NCBI GenBank assembly: GCA_009746045.1
Contig: RPFO01000060.1
Span: forward strand, 1-47,500
From: Mesostigma viride
Lineage: Eukaryota; Streptophyta; Mesostigmatophyceae; Mesostigmatales; Mesostigmataceae
Reading direction: 5' to 3'
Length of the DNA: 47,500 bases
Part shown: positions 29,701-42,500 of the stretch, piece after piece
Position numbering within the stretch: position 1 is the stretch's first letter
How the letters are laid out: each line of letters opens with the position of its first letter
Notes under the pieces: generated by a model
The model's database searches: none
What the model saw: only the letters and a program-made list of their open reading frames with translations
Told to the model about the DNA's origin: nothing
Program-made: the position numbers and the translations under genes

Positions 29701-32700
29701 CAAGGGCACCGATATCTGGCTGCAGAGCAACCAGATGCATCTGTACTACTCGCCCGCCTCGCCGGCACCGGTGAGCTGTCTTTTGCGTGCTTCTTTCCAA
29801 GGGTAGCCTGTAAACAGGGAGTCCGATATTTCTAGATGCTGATGCTACTGGACACGACTTTACTCTGTATCAATGTCTCTGTACCAACTTGACTTAACTC
29901 AGTATCAACATCTCTGTATCACTTTGACTTTACTCAGTATCAGTAACAAATTTAGGCCGATACGCGCCAGATCTGGATTGCGACAACCATGGTAACCCTG
30001 CCATTGGCTGCTTGGTAATAGGGCCCTCCTTTTGGGGGGGCAGTCGGTGTTTGCTCTGGGTCTCACACACAAACTATCATAGTTCTAGTTTCTGAGTAAA
30101 AGTATATCATTTGGCTGCACCCCGTCAAGCAGGGGCTTGTGTGATGTCCATCTGCCTTGATTTCTTTCTCACCGGAAAGCAACCCAATCTTACCCCTTGC
30201 CCTTTCAACCAGCCAGTTCACCGTAGTATGCCTTGCCTTGTGTGTGGTGGCGTGATAAGGCGTGATGCTCGGGCAAACCGGCAAATGGTTGCTGTCTACG
30301 AATTTCAGGGTGGGTGGTTGTCACCCTGAAAGAGCCTGGTTCCAGGGTTTTCCCAGCAGCGGGGTTATAGCGTGCAGCCTTAGCAATCGACAGCATTGGG
30401 GCCATTTTCTGTTTGTAGTTTTCATTTAGTCACCTTCTCCTTAGTTTCGTGTGTGGCCTTGTGTACGACGCGCAGATTTACGCTGGGGCATCAGGGATCG
30501 TGGTGGATACAACCACGCTGGCGTATACCTGTAAGTGCCGTGTCGTAGCGCTGGCGTATACCTGTAAGTGTCGTGTCGTAGCGCTTTCAACCCAGGCTCG
30601 CTTCTTATGGTTATCACGTGCACAATCACACTGGGCTATGCCTGTATGTGAGGTGCATGCTGCCCCATCAAACAAAGTGCGGTGCCCTGTTAGGGTTGTT
30701 GCACGGCCACGCTGGCTCCATTCACGGCCATGTGGTGCCGCAACGGCCTCTTCCAAATTGTTCGCTCTGCTCAGTTTGCGAAGTTTGTGGGTAAGGATTC
30801 CCAAGAGATGCCATCCCATTGGCCCATCCTTCCATCAATAGCCTGACTGTCTATTGACTGTTCATCGACTCGTCTAACTGTCTGACTGTCTGTTGACCGT
30901 TCATCAGTCTGTCTGACTGTCCACCAATAGCCTGACTGTCCCAGCAGCCAAGGCAGCACTGTGCCTGCATAGTCCCATACTTGAAATAGGATGAGCTGAT
31001 ATGTGCGTTATAGTCCCATACTTGAAAAGGATAGTATACTATATCAATGTGAGGCACAGACCCTTGATTGTGGGGCATATTTCCTTTACTGCGGGGCATT
31101 GAACCATACTGCTCCCATGATTGTTGGGCATAGTCCCAAGATTGCTGAGCATAGTCCCATGATTGTTGGGAAAAGCCCCTTCTTGTTGGGGCAGGCTGCC
31201 TGGCCAGGCCTTCAGCTTGCAGCTTTCGTCGTCTGTATGCTTTGTTGTGCTGTTTTTGTTAAGCTATCAGCTGCAGGCCTCACCAGTTGTGAAGCCCCCG
31301 TGCGGCCCACCCAGTGTGTGACATCGGTCTAGTTGGGTGGGCTGGCAGGAAGTTTGAAAGGTTGCTGGAAGGTCGTACACACACTTAAGTGTCAGGGACG
31401 TTGGTTGTGAATGTTGCCTCTTCCAGGATATGCTGCATCAGCTCTTGTTCATTCTGTATATGTGTTTTCCATGTCTGCAGATCCACCGCCACCATCCTCT
31501 CCGCCGCCGCCACCGCCGCCTTCGCCACCGCCACCATCACCCCCACCTCCCCCCCACCTCCCCCCCCACCGTCCCCCCCACCGCCCCCGCCGCCCTCACC
31601 TCCACCGCCGCCCTCACCTCCACCGCCGCCATCACCACCACCACCACCTCCACCATCACCCCCACCTTCCCCACCACCATCCCCCCGCCACCCCCCCCGT
31701 CACCCCCCCCCCACCATCACCGCCACCACCCCGTCACCCCCCCCCCACCATCACCGCCACCACCCCCGTCACCCCCCCCCCCCCCCGCCACCACCTTCAC
31801 CACCACCTCCATCTCCACCACCTTCACCGCCACCTCCCCCCCACCTTCCCCACCACCGCCGTCACCATCACCGCCGCCATCACCACCCCCTCCACACCCA
31901 TCACCACCCCCATCGGTGCCTCCCAATGGTCCGCCCGATGGTAGCCCTGTGGCTCCGCCAGGTGTAATATTGCCACCCCCTCCACCTCCCTCGCCACCAC
32001 CCCCACTCTCACCACCATCACCATCGGCACCACCACCATCTCCCCCGCCGCCACCATCTCCCCCGCCGCCACCATCGCCTCCACCACCTTCACCACCACC
32101 GCCACCTTCACCACCACCGCCACCTTCGCCACCCCCGCCATCTTCACCGCCACCCCCGCCGTCTCCACCGCCACCGCCACCCTCACCGCCACCATCCCTT
32201 GCCCCGCCACCATCCCCACCTCCTCCTCCTCCATCCCCACCTCCCCCGGTTGCCTCTCCATCCCCGCCACCACCGCATCCACCGCCACCATCGCCGTCCC
32301 CACCGCCTCCCTCCCCATCACCTCCTCCGTCCACAACGCCGCGACCACCCTCTCCACCACCACCATCGCCACCGCCACCATCACCGCCACCATTGCACCC
32401 ACCCATGCCTTCAACACCATCAGCACCGCTGCCTCCCTGGGTGGCCCCTCCGCCCTTGCCACCGCCATCCCCATCACCGCCACCTCCACCTCCCCCCTCA
32501 CCCCCACCACCCACAATGCCTCCGCAACCGCCGCCCATGCCACCGCCACCATTTGTGCTGCCGCCACCACTGGTCTCACCACCACCAAACACAAACCCAT
32601 TGCCTCCACCATTGTTATCCCCCCCCCCCCCCCCTGGCTGTGCCACCCCCACCCTTGGTGCGTCCCCCGCCCCCTCCCTTAATCCAGCCACCTCCATCCC

Positions 32701-33484
32701 GACCGCCACCTCCATCCCGACCGCCACCACCGCCAGTATTGTCGCCACCACCCCGCCTGCCACCACCATCCCCCCGCCCCCCGCCACCTCCCCGCCCACC
32801 ACCGCCAACCCCGCCCCCGCCACGTCCCCCCCTCCTTCCCCCCCCCCCCCCCCGTCCCCACCCCCACCCCCATCACCCCCCTTGCCCCCGTGGCCAATGT
32901 CACCCCCTCCACCACCAATCAGCCTCCTCACAATTCTGGTGACGTCAGCGTCAGGAGATGCCGTTAGCGAGGTGAGCTCGCTGTTGTTGGGCCCTTCCCT
33001 TTCTCGGGTCGCCCTTTTGTTTCGCCCCTTTCTCGGTTTGCCCTTTTGTTTCGCCCCTTTCTCGGGTTGCCCTTTTGTTTCGCCCCTTACTCGGGTTGCC
33101 CTTTTGTTTCGCACCTTTCTCGGGTTGCCCTTTTGTTTCGCCTTTTTCTCGGGTCGCCCTTTTGTTTCGCACCTTTCTTGGGTTGCCCTTTTGTTTCGCC
33201 CCTTACTCGGGTTGCCCTTTTGTTTCGCCCCTTCTCGGGTTGCCCGTTTGTTTCGCCCCTTACTGGGTTTGCCCTTTTGTTTCACCCCTTTCTCGGGGTG
33301 CCCTTTTGTTTCGCCCCTTTCCTGGGTTGCCCTTTTGTTTCGCCCCTTTCTTGAGTGTGCCTGTTCTTGGGGAGGACCCTTTTTCCTGCAATGAATTTCT
33401 GTTCGGGGGATGCCCTTGTCTGGGGCATTTCCATCCTTGGGGCATGCATTGTTTTCGAACGTGCCTTTGGGGGGGAAGAGAGAG

Positions 33485-33553
<69 letters not shown>

Positions 33554-36500
33554 ACGCAAGCAGCCAAGCAAGCATACATGCTTAGCTGATAGGCAGCTAG
33601 GAAGGATGGCACTCAGTTGATTCTAGAATACGTAGATAGCAATGATAGCCATCATCATATAGGTGTTCATGCAAGCCCGTCTGCAGTAGCCTTGCTGGCA
33701 TGTGGTAGAGAATGTGTTCGGGAAAGACGCGCAGCAATGGCCTCGTTGGTGTGCTCTCTCTCTCCCCTTCCGCCATCTGTTCTCTCTCGCCCCTCTCATT
33801 TGTGCGTTCTTTCGTCCCCCTTCCTCCCCCACCCGCTTCCCTCCTCAAATATTGTGCACATGTTCTCCTGTTTCTTCCCCCTCCTACCGTGGCCCCCACC
33901 CTCACTGGCTACGGCCGCCCTTGCCCCTGTCCTCGGGGTATCACCACCCTGGGCCGTCCCTCTGGCTGCCCCCTGGCAGGGTGACACCATGGACCTCCTC
34001 ATGACGGTGGACGGTCAGAACGCGGGCAACGTCACCATGACGCTGGCTCTCGGCACCCTCATGGCCAGCAGCCCGCCGGCCTCTCGCCGCCACCGCAGCC
34101 GGCGCCTCCAGCAGGGTGCCCCGCCCCGCTTGCACCCGCAGGATGACGACTTTCCTTATCGCCGGCGCTCACTGAGCGAGAACCTGCCTCGCGGCCACCT
34201 CCAGGGTGGTCTTCGTCGCCGCCGCCGGCGCCTGCTTACCCACCCTTGGCTCCACTGCGACTCGTACAACATCACGAGCGTGAACCCCTCGCAGGGCTCG
34301 TGCCTGCCCATGGACTTCGACACCTGCTCGCTCACGTGCGCACTCGGGTTCCTATACGAGGCCGACCCGGCGTTTGTCTACATCGACGTCGTGCCCTCGG
34401 CCAAGGGCGCCAGAATCGGCATTCGCGCGGAAGCGCTGGGCGAGGGCGCGGTCGTGCGCGCGTGGGACGACGTCATCAGGGGCCCCAGGGGGGAGGTGTT
34501 GGACGGCGTTGTTATCGTGGGTGCGTGAGGGGTGTGAGGCCATGTATAGACTTGCCTGGTTTGTTTGGCATCACCGTCTCGAGTTAGTGGGAGGAAGGGG
34601 CAGCTTCCAGCCCAGCCCAAACCAAACCAAACCAAACCAAACCAAACCAAACCAAACCAAACCAAACCAAACCAAACCAAACCAAACCAAACCGAACCGA
34701 ACCGAACCGAACCGAACCGAACCGAACCGAACCGAACCAAACCAAACCAAACCAAACCAAACCAAACCAAACCAAACCAAACCACACCAAACCCAACCAA
34801 CCCAACCCAACCCAACCCAACCCAACCCAACCCAAACCACACCAACCCAACCCAACCCAACCCAACCCAACCCAACCCAACCCAACCCAACCCAACCCAA
34901 CCCAACCCAACCCAACCCAACCCAACCCAACCCAACCCAACCCAACCCAACCCAACCCAACCCAACCCAACCCAACCCAACCCAACCCAACCCAACCCAA
35001 CCCAACCCAACCCAACCCAACCCAACCCAACCCAACCCAACCCAACCCAACCCAACCCAACCCAACCCAACTCTTCAACCATAACCCAACTCCCCAACCC
35101 CAACCCAAGTCCCCAATCCCAACCCAACTCCCCAACACCAACCCAACACCCCAATCCCAACCCAACTCCCCAAACCCAACCCAAGTCCCCAAACCCAACC
35201 CAACTCCCCAAACCCAACCCAAATGCTCAACCCTAACCCTACTCCCCAACCCCAACCCAACTCCTCAACCCTAACCCCACCTGTGGACCTGCCACATTCC
35301 CCCCTCCACCCGCACCTTCCCACCCACACCCCAACAGACAAGCTGCAGCCCATCATCGTGCCCGACTACGCGGACACCAAGCTGGGCAACGCGATGTGGA
35401 ATGGACGCGAGCGGCTCGTCCTCTATGGGGTGAACTCCCCGATGCACTTCTCAGTCTACATCCGACCCGAGCTGAGCTGCAACCTGGGCGTTCCAGGTGG
35501 CCCGGTCGAGACCGCTGGCTCCGCTTCTGTCTCCGGTTTCACATGGGTGGACGCCACGGGGGGCGGCAAGAACCTGCGGTTCGAGGTGAGGGAGGTGGTG
35601 TGAGCTTGAGGGGGGTGGGGAAGGTGGGGTGAGATTGGGGGAGGTGAGGGAGGTGGGATGAGGTTGAGGGAGATAAGGGGGATGGGGTGAAGTTGAGGGG
35701 AGGGAGAAAGGTGGGGTGAGGTTGAGGGAGGTGAGTGGGTGGGGTAATGGTGAGGGAGGCGAGGGGGTGGATGAGGTTATGGGAGGGGAGCGGAGGGGGT
35801 GGAGCCACTTCAACAGATCAGTCCTACAGGATGTATTGAAGGGGAATCGGGATGTCGAAAGCGGTCGCCATGCAAAGCTCTAGAGCACAGGGGGGTGGCA
35901 GTGCCGGTTCTGATTGCCTCGGGTTCTGTTATGAACAAAAAATGGCTCGAAATGTCGAGCGCCTCATGTGCCTCATGATGCAACGCTCAGCCAGGTGCAC
36001 CCCGCTAAGATTGGCATCGCTGTGCTCGGCTTATGTGTCCCGACATGTATGTTAGTATGGCTTGTTTGGTCATGCCTATTAAGTCAAATGCTTCCGGCCA
36101 GCGCACCCCATGAAGAACAGCCGTGTTGGTTCTTGCTCTTTTCTCTCCTGCTTCAACTTACCAATTGTCTGTTAAAAGTCGAAGTTGCTGATCTAATTGT
36201 GTAGTGATGCCCCACCAGGCCCTGTCAAGAATGGCCTCACCATTCTCAGTCTAGTCGTCCTTTAAACTTGTTATGCCTGGCTTGATAATAATGCCTCCTG
36301 GCCCATTGCACCACGACTACCAGGCGCGCCCCGTCAAGAACGGCCTCTTAGTTCTCAAGTTCAAAGCGGACGTCTGCGCCCACCGCACAACGGGCCAGCG
36401 CAACGTGGCGTCCCGGCCGTTTGGCATCCTATTCGGTGTGTGGCCCCGTGGTCTGTTAGTGGGTTTGTGGCCCTTCTTCCTATTCAGTGCGTGGCCGCGG

Positions 36501-39500
36501 GGCATCCTATTTAGTGTGTGGCCCTGTCATCCCATTGAAATGTGTCGCTTTGTTTATTATCCGGTGTGTGGCCCATTCATCATATGCAGTGCATGGCCCC
36601 GTGGCATTGTATTCGGTCTTTGTACCTTTTTTTTGTGTGTACCTTTTTTTGTATGTACCGGTGTGTGGCCCATTCATCATATTCAGTGCATGGCCCCGTG
36701 GCATTGTATTCGGTGTATGTACCTTTTTTTCGTATGTACCGGTGTGTGGCCCATTCATCATATTCAGTGCATGGCCCGTGGCATCGTATTCGGTGTATGT
36801 ACCTTTTTTCGTATGTACCGGTGTGTGGCCCATTCATCATATTCAGTGCATGGCCCGTGGCATCGTATTCGGTGTATGTACCTTTTTTTGTATGTACCGG
36901 TGTGTGGCCCATTCATCATATTCAGTGCATGGCCCGTGGCATCGTATTCGGTGTATGTACTTTTTTTCGTATGCATCCTATTGCCTCTGTGGCGTACATA
37001 GTCTTGGCGTGCATGCCCTACGCTCGCTGGGTGGCGGATGGCAGCGGTCAGCACCGTGCCCTTGTCTCACTAGCCACTTGATGCCGAGTGCCAAAAAAAA
37101 AAAAGTTCAAAAAAGTAAGTTAAAAAAGAGTTTTCTCAAAAAGGTAACAAGACCCATAGGCTGCATAAGAAAACTCTAATCCTCTGCATGCTTAACGAAA
37201 TCCCCGTGCCCTGTAACAGCCTGGCCTGTTTATGATCGTTTTTCGTAGCAATCGTAGCACTGATAGGTGTGGTACAAGTCCATGTGGTAGCGTGCCTTTC
37301 TACGGTTGCGTCTGTGCTTCAACGGTTTCCCTTGTCGTGGAAGGGCCACCCTGCCAGGTAGTCACATGAGCCGCATGGCAGGGGGTCTAACTAAGGTGGG
37401 CGGCATATGGGACATAGCGTATGGGAATAGGCATAGGGATATGGGTATATGTGGGTATGCGTCCATAGGTATGTATGGATATGGGACACAGCATATGGGA
37501 GTAGACATAGGGATATGGGTATTTGCGGGTATGCATCCATAGATATGTATGGGTAGCTTCTTGGGTTGCTGCATCCATGGGTCAACCAGCCGCAGGCGTT
37601 GTCGGTTGTTGGCTGTAATCGTAGGCATCCCAGTCCCCAGATGTACATGCTGGCCTCATGCCACGTGGGGCCATGCCATACCCCTGTATCCATTTCAGTT
37701 CATTTTACGTCTAGTCTAGGCATGTGCCTCCATTTGTTTGGCCTAGTCAAGTTATCTGCTTCGATATGTTAGGTTCTTCGTCTCCTTCATAACAATATTG
37801 CGTCCACGATTTGGTTATGGTTCCCGGGCGGCTGTCCTCACCCTGGCAGATGACCAGCGGCCAGCCTGCATCGTCACCCCCCGCCAGCCCACGGTGTCCT
37901 CTGAGGACGAGTTTGTTTTTGACATTGCGTGGAACGAGCGCGTGGTCGGTTTCACCGAGACATCGCTCAATATCTCCAACGGCCTGCTGCTCAGGTACGG
38001 GGGTGGCCAAGGATAAGTATGCTGATGACAAAGCTTTTGATCAATGCTCAGGTACGGGGGTGGCCAAGGATAAGAAGTATGCTGCTGACAAGGATTTTGA
38101 TAACCATTCTGTAGTACATAGATGGCTGCTCAGTTTGGGAGCTGCATATGCTACCTTTACTGCTGCTTCGGTAGGGGAGAAGAGGCGCTTGCTCAAAGAA
38201 AACACCGCTGGAAAAGGCAGCGAGAAGGCAGCTAGCATTATCATAAGATGTCTGCCCAGAAGGCTGTTTGTTGCTGCACTTTAGTGCACTGCGTGTTGCT
38301 TCAGAGGTACTTTGATGCTACATTAACGAACTGGTAAATAGGGACCAGCTATCACCCCTTCCAACCTGAAGATACAATAAACAAACTGGTAAATAGGGAC
38401 CAGCTATCACCCCTCCCAACCTGAAGATACAATAAACAAACTGGTAAATAGGGACCAGCTATCACCCCTCCCAACCTGAAGATACAATAAACAAACTGGT
38501 AAATAGGGACCAGCTATCACCCCTTCCAACCTGAAGATACAATAAACAAACTGGTAAATAGGGACCAGTTATCACCCCTCCCAACCTGAAGATACAATAA
38601 ACAAACTGGTAAATAGGGACCAGCTATCACCCCTTCCAACCTGAAGATACAATAAACGAACTGGTAAATAGGGACCAGCTATCACCCCTTCCAACCTGAA
38701 GATACAATAAACAAACTGGTAAATAGGGACCAGCTATCACCCCTTCCAACCTGAAGATACAATAAACAAACTGGTAAGTCGGGACCAGGCATCACCCCTC
38801 CCAACCTGAAGATACAATAAACAAACTGGTAAATAGGGACCAGTTATCACCCCTCCCAACCTGAAGATACAATAAACAAACTGGTAAATAGGGACCAGTT
38901 ATCACCCCTCCCAACCTGAAGATACAATAAACAAACTGGTAAATAGGGACCAGCTATCACCCCTCCCAACCTGAAGATACAATAAACAAACTGGTAAATA
39001 GGGACCAGCTATCACCCCTCCCAACCTGAAGATACAATAAACAAACTGGTAAATAGGGACCAGCTATCACCCCTCCCAACCTGAAGATACAATAAACAAA
39101 CTGGTAAATAGGGACCAGCTATCACCCCTCCCAACCTGAAGATACAATAAACAAACTGGTAAATAGGGACCAGCTATCACCCCTTCCAACCTGAAGATAC
39201 AATAAACAAACTGGTAAATAGGGACCAGCTATCACCCCTCCCAACCTGAAGATACAATAAACAAACTGGTAAATAGGGACCAGCTATCACCCCTCCCAAC
39301 CTGAAGATACAATAAACAAACTGGTAAATAGGGACCAGCTATCACCCCTCCCAACCTGAAGATACAATAAACAAACTGGTAAATAGGGACCAGCTATCAC
39401 CCCTCCCAACCTGAAGATACAATAAACAAACTGGTAAATAGGGACCAGCTATCACCCCTCCCAACCTGAAGATACAATAAACAAACTGGTAAATAGGGAC

Positions 39501-42500
39501 CAGCTATCACCCCTTCCAACCTGAAGATACAATAAACAAACTGGTAAATAGGGACCAGCTATCACCCCTTCCAACCTGAAGATACAATAAACAAACTGGT
39601 AAATAGGGACCAGCTATCACCCCTCCCAACCTGAAGATACAATAAACAAACTGGTAAATAGGGACCAGCTATCACCCCTTCCAACCTGAAGATACAATAA
39701 ACAAACTGGTAAATAGGGACCAGCTATCACCCCTTCCAACCTGAAGATACAATAAACAAACTGGTAAATAGGGACCAGCTATCACCCCTTCCAACCTGAA
39801 GATACAATAAACAAACTGGTAAATAGGGACCAGCTATCACCCCTTCCAACCTGAAGATACAATAAACAAACTGGTAAATAGGGACCAGCTATCACCCCTT
39901 CCAACCTGAAGATACAATAAACAAACTGGTAAATAGGGACCAGTTATCACCCCTTCCAACCTGAAGATACAATAAACAAACTGGTAAATAGGGACCAGCT
40001 ATCACCCCTTCCAACCTGAAGATACAATAAACAAACTGGTAAATAGGGACCAGCTATCACCCCTCCCAACCTGAAGATACAATAAACAAACTGGTAAATA
40101 GGGACCAGCTATCACCCCTCCCAACCTGAAGATACAATAAACAAACTGGTAAATAGGGACCAGCTATCACCCCTTCCAACCTGAAGATACAATAAACAAA
40201 CTGGTAAATAGGGACCAGCTATCACCCCTTCCAACCTGAAGATACAATAAACAAACTGGTAAATAGGGACCAGCTATCACCCCTCCCAACCTGAAGATAC
40301 AATAAACAAACTGGTAAATAGGGACCAGCTATCACCCCTCCCAACCTGAAGATACAATAAACAAACTGGTAAATAGGGACCAGCTATCACCCCTTCCAAC
40401 CTGAAGATACAATAAACAAACTGGTAAATAGGGACCAGTTATCACCCCTTCCAACCTGAAGATACAATAAACAAACTGGTAAATAGGGACCAGCTATCAC
40501 CCCTCCCAACCTGAAGATACAATAAACATACTGGTAAATAGGGACCAGCTATCACCCCTTCCAACCTGAAGATACAATAAACAAACTGGTAAATAGGGAC
40601 CAGCTATCACCCCTTCCAACCTGAAGATACAATAAACAAACTGGTAAATAGGGACCAGCTATCACCCCTCCCAACCTGAAGATACAATAAACAAACTGGT
40701 AAATAGGGACCAGCTATCACCCCTTCCAACCTGAAGATACAATAAACAAACTGGTAAATAGGGACCAGCTATCACCCCTCCCAACCTGAAGATACAATAA
40801 ACAAACTGGTAAATAGGGACCAGTTATCACCCCTCCCAACCTGAAGATACAATAAACAAACTGGTAAATAGGGACCAGCTATCACCCCTCCCAACCTGAA
40901 GATACAATTAGCATACTGGTAAGTCGGGACCAGGCATCACCTCCAACTCTCCGATGGCACGCTCATGTGCGCGCATGGTCCTGTTTGTTGGCCACATGCA
41001 CTGATTGTACTTCTTGATTTTGAGGTGTGCCGATGTGTCGTAACGAACATTGCGCGGACAGCCACGGTCCCATTGTGTGGCTATACAGGGATATCAAGCT
41101 ATATATTGGCTATATATGGATATCAAGCTATATATTGGCTATATATGGATGTCAAGCTATATATTGGCTATACATGGATATCAAGCTATATATTTGCTAT
41201 ACATGGATATCAAGCTATATATTTGCTATACGTGGATATCAAGCTAAATATTGGGGCAGTGGCAGTAGGTAGACTATTTGTTGCTACATAAGTTTATATT
41301 TACTACACTAGCATTGTCTATATCTAGACATCTAGCTTGATATGCCGACACGGCATGGTGTCCTACCTAGCTGTTGACACTTGCGTATTCTGGTTTCTGA
41401 CATGGACCTTCACTGCAAACTCATCGCTGGTTCCCTCGCAAATCTCCTCCTCCCCCCCCCCCCCCTCCTTCGCCCCCCCCCCCGCCCCCCCTCTTTCCCC
41501 GCTGCCTTTGCCACGCGACAATCCGCAGCTTTGTCGTCGTCGACGAAGCAGCCGGCCTGTATCAGGTGTCCATAGTCCCGACCGGCGACGACTTTGTGAT
41601 TTTGGGCATCTACGAGGGCGCCTGCAGGGATGTCGCCGGGTGGCCCAGCCTCGAGTCGTCGACCGTGCAGGTCCAGCACTGTGAGTTGGACCAGTGTTTT
41701 TCGAGTCAGTGTTGACTAAGGACATAAGCACGGTGCAGGTGCTGCACTGTGATTTGGACCCATATTTTTTGAGTCAGTGTTGACTAAGGACATAAGCACG
41801 GCTCAGGTCCAGCTCTGTGAGTTAATCTTGTGGTCGTTGGGTCATTGTTGACCAAGGACATAAGCACGGCGCAGGTCCAGCATTGACAGTTGAATGAATA
41901 TGTAGCATCGAAATGATGACATGAGATCTGTGCGGGTCCAAGTTCATCAGTTTGGCGCTAAAACACTGGTGGTACTGATGCACTTATCTGTGGCCCATGC
42001 CTTGAGTCCGGTCTACATGCGGGGGTGTGAGTTGGCTTGTACACCAAGTCACTAGTAGTTTGTGAGTCTATGTAAAGGAGCAGTCAGTAACTAAACTGAC
42101 CTATGGATTTAGGTATCTGATTCCATCATCCACGCGTTCGCTGACATTCCCCGCTCAGACACCAAGTCGGACAACATCGAGGTCATTGCAGGCGCCGCGT
42201 CAGTGGCAGCTGCCGGTGTTATCGCCACGGGGGTGGCCAGCAGTTTTGCGACGAGCCTCTCGGGGGCGGCGAGCATGGGTGGCCTCGCGGTGCGTGCGTG
42301 GCCGGGCCGATGCCAGTAGAAACTACTCCAGAAACCGTGCCCCAGGTGCCCTCGTTGCCCATGTAGCCCATATAGCTCGCCGTAACCAGGCGGCAGGTGG
42401 TGCTATGCCAGTTGTGAATGTGCCAGTGGTGCATAAACCAGTGGTGAATGTGCCAGTGGTGCGTATGCCAGTGCCCGCTCCTGCCATGTTGGCAACTCTG

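Noticed and set aside
33046-33394. Phe/Cys/Pro-rich repeat peptides (FRPFLGLPFCFAP)
   Set aside because: Product of the 29-bp minisatellite in intron 9.
31717-33612. 631-codon Gly-rich frame on the minus strand
   Set aside because: Antisense shadow of the Pro-rich exon and the following repeats. The + strand exon is tied in by splice phase at both ends.
34378-35255. GWVGL and NPTQ repeat proteins
   Set aside because: Pentamer repeat read in several frames on both strands inside an intron.
35215-35280. Interstitial telomere sequence (CCCTAA-like)
   Set aside because: Only two or three CCCTAACCC-type words inside a degenerate CCAAC repeat; no regular telomeric unit.
42113-42158. Longer exon 15 starting after ATGGATTTAG
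   Set aside because: The frame is open, but its phase does not fit the phase-1 end of exon 14. The acceptor at 42158 fits exactly.
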